The notes: generated from the letters alone by a model not told the origin. DNA of 64,000 nucleotides from Marinoscillum sp040222955 (GCF_040222955.1 NZ_JAVKCA010000008.1:62001-126000), one strand, 5' to 3'. Counted from the stretch's first letter, positions 51,201 to 59,829 are shown. Numbers and translations: made by a program.

Positions 51201-53769
51201 CTATACCCTTGACTGGGGAGACCTGGGCGCTGGTACCCAATACCAGTGGAGTATGAGTGTGTACGTCTTTGATGAACCAATCAATGAAACCCCTACGCCC
51301 ATTGCCGGAGCGACCTCTCAGACTTATAACATCCCTGGAATGAGTATGGGAGATCAGGGATTTTATGAATTAAATGCAACTCATCCGGATGCTCCGCTTC
51401 TTACGCTTACGAGCGAAAGAGTCACCCTGTACGGAGAAGCAGACATCACCGGCACGGTGTCAGCTCAAGCGCAGGTTGATCTTTACAGAGTGTTATCAGG
51501 GCCCTATTTTTTAACAGCCACTGCCGCCACCAATGAAGCCGGTGACTACTCCTTTTCCGGATTGATACTGGGTGAATTCATGATGCTGGCCCGCCCGAAC
51601 CTTACCGTAAGCCCCGGAAGCACACATACTTACTACGGCAACACCAACAACTGGACTACTGCCGATACCATTTTCCTGAATCAAACTTCCTCCAATTTGG
51701 ACATCACCCTACTGGGGGCTCCATCTCCGCCTCAAATCACAGAGGGTGTGGCTGTGTCGGGCAATGTCACCGTGTCAGGCATAGAGGCTAATCTGGAGAA
51801 TTTAGCTGTTAATCTGAATAAATCGATCAATTCAATACAGGAGCCATACATCTATGTCTCCACAGATGCTGATGGTCTTTTTGACTTTGGACTACTTGAT
51901 GCTGGTGCATACCAGCTGGATGTGCAGTACCCGGGAATACTTATGGACGAAACTTCTTCTGCAGAGTTTGAAGTCACAGAAACAGATCAAGGAGCGGTTT
52001 GGGAATTATTCGCTACGATGAGCGCTACCGGAATCTCCGTAAGTATTGAAAAATCAGGAGCCACCAATACGATAGTAGAAGCCGACTCCCTGGTACTAGT
52101 GGATTTTTACAATAACCTGGATGGCGAAAACTGGACTAATAAAACCAACTGGCTTACAGGTAATGCTGACACCTGGTTTGGAGTGACTATGGACGATACC
52201 AAAAGGGTTTCGGGACTTTCCCTTCCTTCCAATGGACTGGCTGGATCCCTCATAGAAAGCCTTGGGAATCTTTTAGGTTTAAAAACATTGGACCTCTCCG
52301 CCAATGAACTACAAGGCGACGTTCCTGCAACGCTCAGCGGACTAACCTTACTGGAGAGTGTCAATGTCTCTGGAAACGAGCTCAGAAGCTTTCCTGACCT
52401 CTCAGTAACCAGTCTTACCACGCTGAACCTAAGTGATAACCGACTCACCTTTGCAGGTATTGTACCCAATACTTTTGTAGCCAACTTCACGTACAGTCCC
52501 CAGAAAAGGTTTGGAGAAACCGTTTACGACACCATTCCTGCCGGAGAAACCAGAGTGGTCAGTATTCAGGACCTTGGCGAAGGCACTGTTTATCAGTGGA
52601 ATTTTGGGCCACTGATACCAGGACAGCCCTATAACAATGATGTCTCGCCCATCACCGGAGCTACCAATCCAGTGTATGAAATAGAGAATATCAATGCCAG
52701 CAAGCAGGGAACCTACCGACTGACCGCCACGCATCCGCAGGCTCCAAGCCTGACCATCAGCAGCAGGAACGTAAACATCATGGCGAAAACGGATCTCTTT
52801 GGTACTGTATACGCCGACGATAACAATACCCTCCTCACCGATGGTGATGTGATTATTTATCGATTGAAGGATGGCCCCTTTATCCCTGAGGACACCGCCC
52901 AGCTAGATGCATCTGGTAACTTCAGCTTTACGGATCTGGTCCTTGGTGATTTCATCATTCTCACCCAACCCAATAGAGCCATCTTCCCTAGCACCATACA
53001 GACGTATTACGAACAAGCCGAAAGCTATGAAGAGGCGACTGTACTGGAAGTCAGAGACCGAATGGAAGGTGTGGATATTCAAATGGTCTTTTACGTGGAG
53101 CCAATTGCAGAGATCGGTGCCACACTTTCAGGAGAGCTGCAAAGTGATCTGGACGAAACCGAAATAGGTGATGAAGAGGGCCGGATCAATGCCCGAAGAA
53201 AAGTCAAAAAGGCTGGTTGCTCCATGAGGAGGTTTGTAAGGTCAGGAAGAACCGATCAGGACGGGGAATATATATTATACGCCTATGTAGAGTCCGATGA
53301 TGAAGGACGATTCAACTTCTCGGGTATTGAACGCGGTACTTACAGACTCAATATAGAGTATCCCGGCGTACCAATGGACCCCAGCGCTGAAATAGAGTTC
53401 ATTATCAGAGATGATGGTAGTAGTCAGAAATTTGAAGTATTTGCACTGATCACCGAAGATGGAATATTCGTGGAGTCCACTGAAATCCTGGGAGCTCCTC
53501 AACCCTATTTGCGCAATGTGAAAATTTACCCCAACCCAAGCGACCACCAACTCACTGCAGAATATTTGGTCAACCGATCTGTTGAGCAACTTCGGCTTGA
53601 GCTGATTTCCATGTCAGGAGCTACCCTGCTTAGTCAGGAACTGGAGGATGAAATGGGTGCACATCAGCTGAATTTGGATCTGTCTCATTTGGAAACAGGT
53701 ACTTACTTTTTGATCCTTCTGGACAATACCGGAGACTTCAGGTATCAATTCAAGATCAGTAAGCGATAA
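48211..53769 (+). CDS. Giant T9SS-secreted surface protein: two VCBS propellers, two LRR/carboxypeptidase-like modules, sorting domain
   Basis: An 1852-aa protein. Residues 1-75 are basic and helical, then a hydrophobic signal core (LKHWAMALALGFITVTASG): an unusually long signal N-region. About 130-830 holds 14 FG-GAP/VCBS acidic loops (DLDGDGDLDILIGDSY, DIDGDGDIDLASSGYH), a number that fits two seven-bladed calcium-binding propellers. Two similar modules of about 450 residues follow (from about 840 and 1290), each an LRR (LSLSSNELTGEIPEEL; LNLSDNRLTFAG), an Ig/PKD-like part and carboxypeptidase-like sandwiches. The last 86 residues (KIYPNPSDHQL to FKISKR) are a T9SS type A sorting domain. 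Surface adhesin or polymer-binding protein is the likely role. A start at 48241 is also possible. Confidence 0.92.
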   Translation: MSHPKTLPTAMNNLDQVLKQRRKSTYRKLKSRFIKGLKTGVFQSKTRKQKRHLIEKIKQLEAQLGLKSNPRLKHWAMALALGFITVTASGQGGQKQKEEKLHLRKDGKEQTMRHSFGPKSRSQATVSLFEPQDFLGDPLIGDGVRHYGDFDGDGDQDLLVASYYGPLSILPNDGSGHFGTAINVAQVMDPSDLLVADLDGDGDLDILIGDSYSIPDGSSVNTRIYLLKNNGDNTFTESSQLFEGIQLDDDLELKDIDGDGDLDLLAGTYLFGYGSAVSILSNDGSGLFASTEDLLGSSRFVTGDFDNDGDIDIAVENYYLKIFTNAGGAFANETYTISEGVPFYFNEAHAGDFNNDESIDIVFDDFTGVSMISLGATEPILASTNLGGIYQRYYLSDVVDIDGDGDLDILIKSDYENRNDYIYDQSYLLLTNTSGSFSQSSLNNIQPNIGEAEALVGLDVDGDLDIDLVVSNYFDIVVFANDGNQNFTLLDEDLVEVVYGFESEMVDIDNDDDLDIIISGTTIIFENDGTGHLSIKQNIARENNFVSYAMATADFDGDGDVDVVFSDSYADELVLWTNNGTGTFTQASVIETAPYSDLEQVLALDIDGDGDIDLASSGYHNNSYHLITFDNDGTGNFTLNQTLNVSYEIDDVLLAADLDGDGDPDIISGGNMGVIVFTNNAGTISSPTVYLADAGAFDNMGLGDLDGDGDIDIIALNDYAYNGQFHYILSNNGDATFQSAVLDISSSNYAGVLIQDFDLDGDLDLYIAGGEDYEDEIWTGDGSGGFTLLGTVGIHSYHPVAGDIDNDGDMDIFALEYYVGNRLILNTTNTPTTTNTITTSDSLALVAIFDQLDGANWLNKGGWKTDKASEWFGVTLNIDSKRVIELSLSSNELTGEIPEELALLTELTVLSLEGNNLTGTASPLDQLVNAEYIDVSGNQLTGVPNLSGITSLATLKLENNRLNFGSIVPNTIISSFTYSPQANLGMASTDTIPGGSSYTLDWGDLGAGTQYQWSMSVYVFDEPINETPTPIAGATSQTYNIPGMSMGDQGFYELNATHPDAPLLTLTSERVTLYGEADITGTVSAQAQVDLYRVLSGPYFLTATAATNEAGDYSFSGLILGEFMMLARPNLTVSPGSTHTYYGNTNNWTTADTIFLNQTSSNLDITLLGAPSPPQITEGVAVSGNVTVSGIEANLENLAVNLNKSINSIQEPYIYVSTDADGLFDFGLLDAGAYQLDVQYPGILMDETSSAEFEVTETDQGAVWELFATMSATGISVSIEKSGATNTIVEADSLVLVDFYNNLDGENWTNKTNWLTGNADTWFGVTMDDTKRVSGLSLPSNGLAGSLIESLGNLLGLKTLDLSANELQGDVPATLSGLTLLESVNVSGNELRSFPDLSVTSLTTLNLSDNRLTFAGIVPNTFVANFTYSPQKRFGETVYDTIPAGETRVVSIQDLGEGTVYQWNFGPLIPGQPYNNDVSPITGATNPVYEIENINASKQGTYRLTATHPQAPSLTISSRNVNIMAKTDLFGTVYADDNNTLLTDGDVIIYRLKDGPFIPEDTAQLDASGNFSFTDLVLGDFIILTQPNRAIFPSTIQTYYEQAESYEEATVLEVRDRMEGVDIQMVFYVEPIAEIGATLSGELQSDLDETEIGDEEGRINARRKVKKAGCSMRRFVRSGRTDQDGEYILYAYVESDDEGRFNFSGIERGTYRLNIEYPGVPMDPSAEIEFIIRDDGSSQKFEVFALITEDGIFVESTEILGAPQPYLRNVKIYPNPSDHQLTAEYLVNRSVEQLRLELISMSGATLLSQELEDEMGAHQLNLDLSHLETGTYFLILLDNTGDFRYQFKISKR

Positions 53770-53811
53770 AAAAACGCCCCGGGAGATTGAATCTCCCGGG
53801 GCGTTTTTTTT
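53768..53811 (+). terminator. Strong terminator of the giant surface protein gene
   Basis: The stem CGCCCCGGGAGAT pairs with ATCTCCCGGGGCG around a 3-base loop, with an A run before and a T run after. It also separates the convergent HIT gene. Confidence 0.97.
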
Positions 53812-53830
53812 ATAATCAGGTAGCTGGTTA

Positions 53831-54232
53831 CTAACCAGCACTAAAAGATGCCTTGATTTTCTCAGCCACTTCCATCAAGTTTTCTTTACCTGGAGAAAGT
53901 TTTTCCTTCCCAAAGTTCATATCATTCACGGCATTGATCGGGATCAGGTGGACATGCGCATGTGGAACCTCCAAACCTATGACCGTCACGCCTATTCGCT
54001 CGCAAGTCACCACAGACTCTATGGCTTTAGCCACTTTTTTAGCAAAAACATGAAGCCCGGCCAGCACCTCGTCATCCAGATCAAATATATAATCCACCTC
54101 CTGCTTGGGTATTACCAATGTATGCCCTTCCACCAGTGGATTGATATCCAGAAAAGCCAGAAAATTCTCATCCTCCGCCACGATGTGAGCAGGAAGCTCT
54201 TTTGCTACGATCCTGGAGAAAATACTCGGCAT
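53831..54232 (-). CDS. HIT family hydrolase
   Basis: A 133-aa protein with the histidine triad HAHVHLIPI near residue 100 and an early FLDINPLVEGHTLVIPK. HIT proteins hydrolyse purine nucleotide phosphoramidates or act as Hint/Fhit-type hydrolases. The start overlaps the greA stop by one base, so they are co-transcribed. Normal length. Confidence 0.93.
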   Translation of the reverse strand: MPSIFSRIVAKELPAHIVAEDENFLAFLDINPLVEGHTLVIPKQEVDYIFDLDDEVLAGLHVFAKKVAKAIESVVTCERIGVTVIGLEVPHAHVHLIPINAVNDMNFGKEKLSPGKENLMEVAEKIKASFSAG

Positions 54233-54705
54233 TAGATAGAGATATCGATGATTTCAAATTCAATCTCACCAGCGGGTACGTTGATTTTGGCTGTATCCCC
54301 TGGCTTTTTACCAAGCAGGCCACTACCTATTGGAGATTTGATGGAAATCTTATTCTGCTTCAGGTCGGCTTCCTCCTCGGCCACCAGCTGATACTTCATC
54401 TCCATACCCGTCTTCTTATTCTTAATCTTCACGAAAGACAAAATACCTACTTTGGAGGCATCCAAACTTGACTCATCAATCACACGTGCATTTCCTACAA
54501 CCGCTTCAAGCTTGGAAATCTTCAATTCCAGTAAGCCCTGAGCGTCCTTAGCAGCATCATACTCGGCATTTTCACTCAAATCTCCCTTATCACGTGCCTC
54601 AGCAATCTGCTTAGACATGGCCGCTCTTCCTTTGGTCTTAAGCTCGTTCAACTCATTTTTGAGACGATCCAAACCTTCTTTTGTGTAATAATTTAATGCT
54701 GACAT
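54232..54705 (-). CDS. greA: Transcription elongation factor GreA
   Basis: A 157-aa protein. The N-terminal coiled coil carries the acidic tip (LSENAEYDAAKDAQG), and the C-terminal FKBP-like domain has SPIGSGLLGKKPGDTAKI. It rescues backtracked RNA polymerase by stimulating transcript cleavage. The leader contains a terminator-like hairpin and a -7 element. Overlaps the HIT gene downstream. Confidence 0.95.
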   Translation of the reverse strand: MSALNYYTKEGLDRLKNELNELKTKGRAAMSKQIAEARDKGDLSENAEYDAAKDAQGLLELKISKLEAVVGNARVIDESSLDASKVGILSFVKIKNKKTGMEMKYQLVAEEEADLKQNKISIKSPIGSGLLGKKPGDTAKINVPAGEIEFEIIDISI

Positions 54706-54740
54706 ACCTTTATTCTTTAACCTACTAAAACAAAAAAGAA

Positions 54741-54757
54741 CGGCCCCAGTAGGACCG
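54741..54757 (-). terminator. Terminator-like hairpin in the greA leader
   Basis: The minus strand reads CGGTCC-loop-GGGCCG (6-bp stem including one G-T pair) followed by TTCTTTTTT. It lies 36 bases before the greA ATG and after a -7 element at 54807. It may be an attenuator for greA or the terminator of the upstream hydroxyacid dehydrogenase gene. Confidence 0.6.
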
Positions 54758-54799
54758 CCTTCGTATCGATAGTTTCTTTATTTCTTCTTACTAAAGAGG

Positions 54800-54807
54800 C
54801 AAATATA
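54800..54807 (-). promoter_or_regulatory. Bacteroidota -7 element of greA
   Basis: The minus strand reads TATATTTG, exact to TAnnTTTG, about 95 bases before the greA ATG. The long leader that results would include the terminator-like hairpin. It sits 25 bases past the stop of the hydroxyacid dehydrogenase gene. Confidence 0.5.
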
Positions 54808-54832
54808 ATTTTTTTGAGGATGATTTACAATT

Positions 54833-55789
54833 TCAACTTAACTGTGCCAGGTCCCCTGCCTGAAGCTTCCGAATTAATACCTCATTGATTTTACGGTAAG
54901 ATTCAAACGTCCATCCGGCCACATGAGGCGTCAGAATCACATTGGGATAAGTCGTCAATTCCTTAAAATCTGCCTGTTGATTCTCAGTTAGTTTATCCAG
55001 TTTTTCATTTTCCAAAACATCCAGACCTGCACCTAGCAACCCCCCCCTTTTCAGCAGGTCATTCACTGCGGACAACTTCACCACTTCACCCCTGCTCGTA
55101 TTCAACAAAAATTTCAGGTTTTTGAAACGAGAAAAATATTTCTCATCAAAAAGAAACCTGGTCTCAGAAGTAAGTGGCACATGGATACTCAAAATCTCTA
55201 CTTCATCAAAAAACTCCTGCAGGCTCACCTCTTCCAGGTAATCATTGGAAAACCCGGTTTTATACTTATCATAAGCCACTACTCTGCACGAAAAGCCCAT
55301 CAACCGCTGGGCAAAAGCCGCACCCATGTAGCCACAGCCGTAAACTCCCACTGTTCGCCCCATCAGCTCCCATCCGCGATTGGCTTCCCTGTTCCATACT
55401 CCACTTTTCACCTCATCAGTGGCAGTATTGAGTTTATTAAAGATGGTGAGCAGCATCCCGACGGTGTGCTCCGCCAGGGCATCTCTGTTGCCCTCAGGGG
55501 CATTTATCAATTTGATCCCTTTTGATGAGACATAAGTGTAATCTACCTTATCCAGTCCTGCCCCGGCTCGCGCCACAAACTTCAAATTCACCGCCCGGTC
55601 AATCAATTCACGGTCCACGCTCATCTTGCTGCGAATCACCAGACCGTGGTACTCATGGATAATCTCATGCACTTCCTCAGGCCGGATAAGGGGCCGATAG
55701 TCCGGGATAAACCCGGCCTCTTCAAACAGCGATGTAATACTCTCGTGCATGTCATCCACGATGAGCACCTTTAAACCTTCTTCATTCAT
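54833..55789 (-). CDS. D-isomer 2-hydroxyacid dehydrogenase
   Basis: A 318-aa NAD-dependent protein. Nucleotide-binding GRTVGVYGCGYMGAAFAQRL, the catalytic Arg in NTSRGEVVKL, the catalytic His in TPHVAGWTFES and the Glu in LDVLENEK. Related to phosphoglycerate dehydrogenases but lacking the ACT regulatory domain, so the substrate is open. Overlaps mgtE downstream of its start by four bases (ATGA). A run of three minus-strand genes rsmA-mgtE-dehydrogenase is coupled. Confidence 0.88.
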   Translation of the reverse strand: MNEEGLKVLIVDDMHESITSLFEEAGFIPDYRPLIRPEEVHEIIHEYHGLVIRSKMSVDRELIDRAVNLKFVARAGAGLDKVDYTYVSSKGIKLINAPEGNRDALAEHTVGMLLTIFNKLNTATDEVKSGVWNREANRGWELMGRTVGVYGCGYMGAAFAQRLMGFSCRVVAYDKYKTGFSNDYLEEVSLQEFFDEVEILSIHVPLTSETRFLFDEKYFSRFKNLKFLLNTSRGEVVKLSAVNDLLKRGGLLGAGLDVLENEKLDKLTENQQADFKELTTYPNVILTPHVAGWTFESYRKINEVLIRKLQAGDLAQLS

Positions 55790-57156
55790 AAATTATAGAG
55801 CAAATGGGCGACAGAAAAATAAACGGCTAATCCAAGCAAATCGTTCGCTGTGGTGATGAAAGGGCCGGATGCAAGGGCCGGGTTAATGCCAAACTTATCC
55901 AACACCAGCGGAGTAATGGTGCCCATGAAAGAAGCCAGCAGCACCACACTAAATAAAGCGATGGAAACTGTGGCCGCCAAAGGTTCATTTCTATTCACCA
56001 TCATGACCACCCCAAACACCATCAGCGCGAGAATCACCCCATTGACCACCGCCACAAAAAGTACTTTCATCAATCGCTGCACGATTCCTCCAGCAAATAC
56101 GTTAGGGTTGGCCAGACTTTGTACGACTATTGAAGAGGACTGTATACCCACATTACCACCTGTAGCGGTAATAAGCGGTATAAAAAATGCAAGAGCCGGG
56201 ATGAGCACAATATCGCCGCGGAAAAGCCCCATAAACTGAGCCCCTAACAATCCTCCCACCATGCCAACAATAAGCCACGGCAACCGGGCCTTGGAAAGCA
56301 TCCATACAGTATCATCTTCTTCCACATCCGCACTGATACCAGCCATCATCTGGCGCTCTTCCTCGGCCATCTCTGTGATCACATCCACAATGTCATCAAT
56401 GGTAATTCTACCTACCAGCTTTCCACGTGCATTTACCACCGGAGCCGCTTCCAGATCGTATTTTCTCATGATGATGGCCACCTCTTCCTCGTCCATATAA
56501 GTCTCCACAGAAACCACATTATCATCGTAAATATCAGCGATTTTAGCAGTGTCTTCTGCCAGAATGATACGCTTAAGTGACACCTTCCCCACCAGCTTAC
56601 CCAGGTCATCCACCACATATACAGAGTAAATCTTCTGGACATTCTCTGCCTGCTTTCGAATCTCCTCTATGCACTGCTTGATCGTCCAGTTGATATTGGC
56701 CTTGATCAGCTCCTTGGCCATCAATCCTCCAGCTACATCCTCATCATACCTGAGCAGATCCAGAATGTAACTGGCCTTTTCTTCATTGTCTATAAAACGG
56801 ATGACCTCTTCCCGCTTCTTGAGGGACATCTGGTAAAGAATATCCGCTCCATCATCAGAGTCAAGGTATTCAATATATTTAGCCAGTTCTTCAGGCGTGA
56901 ACTCCGCAATAAAGTCAACCCTTACATCCTCCTCCAGATCGTTCAGAATGGCTGCATCCACCTCTCTGGGCAGCAGGCTAAAGACATAGTGGCACTCTTC
57001 CGAGTCAAACTCATAGAGCAGCGCGGTAATATCGGCCGGATTGACTCCTTCAAGCGACTGCCTGATGAAAGCCTCATCTTTCTCATCCAGTGCCTGCTGG
57101 AAGCGCTCCAAAAACTCTTTGCTCAGCGCAAATTCCATGATGGTTTCGGTGGTCAT
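55786..57156 (-). CDS. mgtE: Magnesium transporter MgtE
   Basis: A 456-aa protein. The N-terminal MgtE_N superhelical domain (about 30-135) is followed by two CBS domains (about 140-260), then five membrane helices. The pore region has ITATGGNVGIQSSSIVVQSL. It gates Mg2+ uptake by cytosolic Mg2+ binding to the N and CBS domains. Family-normal length. Overlaps rsmA by four bases. Confidence 0.95.
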   Translation of the reverse strand: MTTETIMEFALSKEFLERFQQALDEKDEAFIRQSLEGVNPADITALLYEFDSEECHYVFSLLPREVDAAILNDLEEDVRVDFIAEFTPEELAKYIEYLDSDDGADILYQMSLKKREEVIRFIDNEEKASYILDLLRYDEDVAGGLMAKELIKANINWTIKQCIEEIRKQAENVQKIYSVYVVDDLGKLVGKVSLKRIILAEDTAKIADIYDDNVVSVETYMDEEEVAIIMRKYDLEAAPVVNARGKLVGRITIDDIVDVITEMAEEERQMMAGISADVEEDDTVWMLSKARLPWLIVGMVGGLLGAQFMGLFRGDIVLIPALAFFIPLITATGGNVGIQSSSIVVQSLANPNVFAGGIVQRLMKVLFVAVVNGVILALMVFGVVMMVNRNEPLAATVSIALFSVVLLASFMGTITPLVLDKFGINPALASGPFITTANDLLGLAVYFSVAHLLYNL

Positions 57157-57914
57157 GCGGAAATGTATTTTGTCAACTGTATAAACTCACTCACCGATAA
57201 TTGTTCAGCTCGCTGTCCAAAAACTTCGGTATCAGTAGCAAAATCCAAATTTAAGTCTTTTAGGGCGTTGCGCAACGTCTTCCTTCTTTTTCCAAATCCC
57301 GCTTTCACCACCCGTTTGAATAAGGCTTCGTCGCACTCCAGCCGGGTAGTTGCGTTTCTGGAGAGCCTGATCACTGCAGACTGCACCTTGGGCGGAGGAT
57401 TAAATACCTGAGGAGGTACTGTGAAGAGGTATTCAATGTCATAAAAAGCCTGAAGCAACACGCTCAGTATTCCGTAGGTCTTATTGCCTTCTTTCGAAAC
57501 GATGCGGTCCGCTACTTCCTTTTGAATCATGCAAACTACTTCGTTCACCTGGTCTCTATGGTCCCATATTTTAAAAAAGAGCTGTGAGGATATATTATAT
57601 GGGAAGTTGCCAATGACTCCTATTGGTCCATTCAAATCTTTCAGATTATACTTCAGAAAATCCTGATACAAAAATTTAGAAGCGTGTTCAGGGAAATGAT
57701 CCTTCAAATACGCCACCGATTCAGTATCCACATCAAACGCCATGAAATTGGGGAACTCATCCAGTAAATACTTGGTCAACACACCAGTCCCTGGCCCCAC
57801 TTCTATCAAAGTTGACATCTTACCAAGGTCCAGTCCGTTCACAATTTTCCTGGCGATGTTTTCATCTTTCAGAAAGTGCTGACCTAAATGCTTTTTGGGA
57901 GTTACCTGTTTCAA
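57153..57914 (-). CDS. rsmA: 16S rRNA dimethyladenosine transferase RsmA
   Basis: A 253-aa methyltransferase. AdoMet motif IEVGPGTGVLTKYLLDEF, the catalytic NFPYNISSQLFF, and a C-terminal basic helix GFGKRRKTLRNALKDL. It dimethylates two adenines near the 16S rRNA 3' end. First gene of the unit rsmA-mgtE-dehydrogenase. Divergent from pdxA with 56 bases between. Confidence 0.96.
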   Translation of the reverse strand: MKQVTPKKHLGQHFLKDENIARKIVNGLDLGKMSTLIEVGPGTGVLTKYLLDEFPNFMAFDVDTESVAYLKDHFPEHASKFLYQDFLKYNLKDLNGPIGVIGNFPYNISSQLFFKIWDHRDQVNEVVCMIQKEVADRIVSKEGNKTYGILSVLLQAFYDIEYLFTVPPQVFNPPPKVQSAVIRLSRNATTRLECDEALFKRVVKAGFGKRRKTLRNALKDLNLDFATDTEVFGQRAEQLSVSEFIQLTKYISA

Positions 57915-57955
57915 AGGGTCTGATTATTTTAAAATGAATTAACTTTTCGGCGCTG

Positions 57956-57963
57956 TAAATTTG
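57956..57963 (+). promoter_or_regulatory. -7-like element overlapping the pdxA start region
   Basis: TAAATTTG fits TAnnTTTG and ends seven bases before the pdxA ATG, so a transcript from it would have almost no leader. The -33 region is poor. Confidence 0.35.
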
Positions 57964-57970
57964 ACAAAAT

Positions 57971-58996
57971 ATGAGTGATACTTCTCAAAACAGAGAGAAT
58001 AAACCAATAATAGGTATTTCTATTGGAGATTTTAATGGTATAGGGCCAGAGGTGGTCATCAAAGCCCTCAATGACAACAGGATGCTGAGACATCTGACTC
58101 CTGTGATCTATGCCGATGGACGGGTCATTTCTTTTTACAGAAAACAGCTGGACCTCCAAAATTTCACTTACAATCAAACCAAAAGTGTCGAAAACATTCA
58201 CCAGCGGAAGGTAAACGTTTTGAACCTGAACGAACAGGAAATTGAAATCACACCTGGTGAGGCTCAGAAGTCCGGGGGAGATTATGCCATTGCCTCCCTC
58301 CGAAGAGCACTCCAAGACCTAAAAGCCGGAAGACTAGATGCTCTGGCTACTGCCCCCTTGAGCAAGGAGATGGTGCAATCTGACGATTTCAAATTTCCGG
58401 GACATACAGAATTCCTCACGCAAGAGGACGGAGCCACAGATAGTCTCATGTTTTTAGTGGCAGAAGGCCTGAGGGTGGGTGTGGTTACCGGCCACATTCC
58501 ATTGAAAGATGTGGCCCAGGCGGTCACCCAGGAGCGCATCGACACCAAACTGAATTTGATGATTAAGTCTTTGAAGAAAGATTTCGGGATTAAGAAACCC
58601 AGGATTGCCGTACTTGGGCTCAACCCTCACGCGGGTGAAAATGGCCTTCTGGGTGAGGAAGAAGAAAAAATCATTAGCCCAACCATCAAATCCTTCAAAG
58701 ACAAGGGTCATCTCGTATTTGGCCCCTACCCTGCCGATGGCTTCTTTGGCACCAATCAATTCAGAAGTTTTGACGGGATATTGGCCATGTATCACGATCA
58801 GGGATTGATCCCTTTCAAAAACATGGCCTTCGATACCGGAGTGAATTTCACCGCGGGGCTTTCCTTCATCAGGACATCCCCTGACCATGGCACGGGCTTC
58901 CCCATAGCTGGCAAAGGTGAGGCCAGTGAGACCTCTATGAGAAACGCTATCTACATGGCTGCAGATATATTCAAAAACCGAACGGAGCATCAATAG
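57971..58996 (+). CDS. pdxA: 4-hydroxythreonine-4-phosphate dehydrogenase
   Basis: A 341-aa protein. Typical segments are IGISIGDFNGIGPEVVIKAL, GHTEFLTQ (zinc-binding His), GLNPHAGENG and MYHDQGLIPFKNM. It oxidises 4-phosphohydroxythreonine in pyridoxal-phosphate synthesis. The substrate-binding His residues are intact. Divergent from rsmA; the next gene starts 81 bases on. Confidence 0.95.
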   Translation: MSDTSQNRENKPIIGISIGDFNGIGPEVVIKALNDNRMLRHLTPVIYADGRVISFYRKQLDLQNFTYNQTKSVENIHQRKVNVLNLNEQEIEITPGEAQKSGGDYAIASLRRALQDLKAGRLDALATAPLSKEMVQSDDFKFPGHTEFLTQEDGATDSLMFLVAEGLRVGVVTGHIPLKDVAQAVTQERIDTKLNLMIKSLKKDFGIKKPRIAVLGLNPHAGENGLLGEEEEKIISPTIKSFKDKGHLVFGPYPADGFFGTNQFRSFDGILAMYHDQGLIPFKNMAFDTGVNFTAGLSFIRTSPDHGTGFPIAGKGEASETSMRNAIYMAADIFKNRTEHQ

Positions 58997-59012
58997 ACAA
59001 TCACCCACGAAA

Positions 59013-59047
59013 TTTGTTTTTTTATATGTGGTTTATTCCTAAATTTG
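59013..59047 (+). promoter_or_regulatory. Bacteroidota promoter of the DUF177-rpmF-fabH-efp-accBC operon
   Basis: TTTG (59013-59016), 23-base spacer, TAAATTTG (59040-59047). The -7 element covers a TTG in the same frame as the next gene, which rules out that TTG and supports the ATG at 59078. Confidence 0.6.
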
Positions 59048-59077
59048 CGGTTCTTTAAGCGGACAGAAGGAAAGCGC

Positions 59078-59605
59078 ATGAAAGGGCTCAGGGAATTTCA
59101 GATAGATATTTTCAATTTAGGCTACAAGCTCCACGAGTTTGAGTTTCAGATTGATAACCGTCTTTTGAGGATGTATGAGCACAGTTTGGTGGAAAAAGGC
59201 AGTGGCGTTTGTAAGCTGAGCCTGGAGAAATCCGAGACCATGATGAATCTTCATTTTCATATTGATGTGAAAGTGGAGCTCATCTGCGACCGCAGCCTGG
59301 ATAGTTTTGACTATCCGATTAAGCTTGAAGAATCCCTCATCATCAAATTTGGTGAGGACAATTACTCACTCAGCGATGATGTGATTGTGATCAAAGATGA
59401 CACGGCCACCATTGATGTAAGTGAGTTTATTTATGAATTTATCACCCTGGCTGTGCCACTGAAGAAACTTCATCCACGTTATGAGGAGACCGAAGATGAC
59501 GAGCCAGATTTGATATATACTTCCGAAGATGAAGATACGGACCAACAAAACGGTGAAGTGGATCCACGATGGGAAGCATTGAAAAAACTAAAAGGAAAAA
59601 AATAG
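59078..59605 (+). CDS. DUF177 family protein (YceD-like)
   Basis: A 175-aa protein from the ATG at 59078, chosen because the promoter covers an earlier TTG. The pattern FQIDNRLLRMYEHSLVEKGS and the C-terminal DPRWEALKKLKGKK are typical of the DUF177 proteins encoded before rpmF; family members are linked to 23S rRNA or ribosome assembly. The middle third is acidic (EETEDDEPDLIYTSEDEDTD). Starts the lipid/translation operon. Confidence 0.85.
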   Translation: MKGLREFQIDIFNLGYKLHEFEFQIDNRLLRMYEHSLVEKGSGVCKLSLEKSETMMNLHFHIDVKVELICDRSLDSFDYPIKLEESLIIKFGEDNYSLSDDVIVIKDDTATIDVSEFIYEFITLAVPLKKLHPRYEETEDDEPDLIYTSEDEDTDQQNGEVDPRWEALKKLKGKK

Positions 59606-59614
59606 AAAAATAAA

Positions 59615-59806
59615 ATGGCACACCCTAAGAGAAAAATTTCCAGAACCAGAAGGGACAAGAGAAGAACGCATGTGAAAGCTACTCCTAAGAGCTACGTAAT
59701 ATGCCAAACCACTGGTGAACCACACCTCCCGCACAGAGCATTCTGGCATGAGGGTAAGCTTTACTACAAAGGTAAAGTGGTTATGGAAAAAGAAGTTCTG
59801 GCTTAA
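59615..59806 (+). CDS. rpmF: 50S ribosomal protein L32
   Basis: A 63-aa protein beginning MAHPKRKISRTRRDKRRTH with the basic N-terminus of L32. The middle YVICQTTGEPHLPHRAF retains only one of the zinc-type cysteines (Cys in VICQT), so this is a cysteine-poor, zinc-independent L32. Sits between DUF177 and fabH, as usual. Confidence 0.96.
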   Translation: MAHPKRKISRTRRDKRRTHVKATPKSYVICQTTGEPHLPHRAFWHEGKLYYKGKVVMEKEVLA

Positions 59807-59829
59807 TCTAGCCAAACAAACAATATAGC

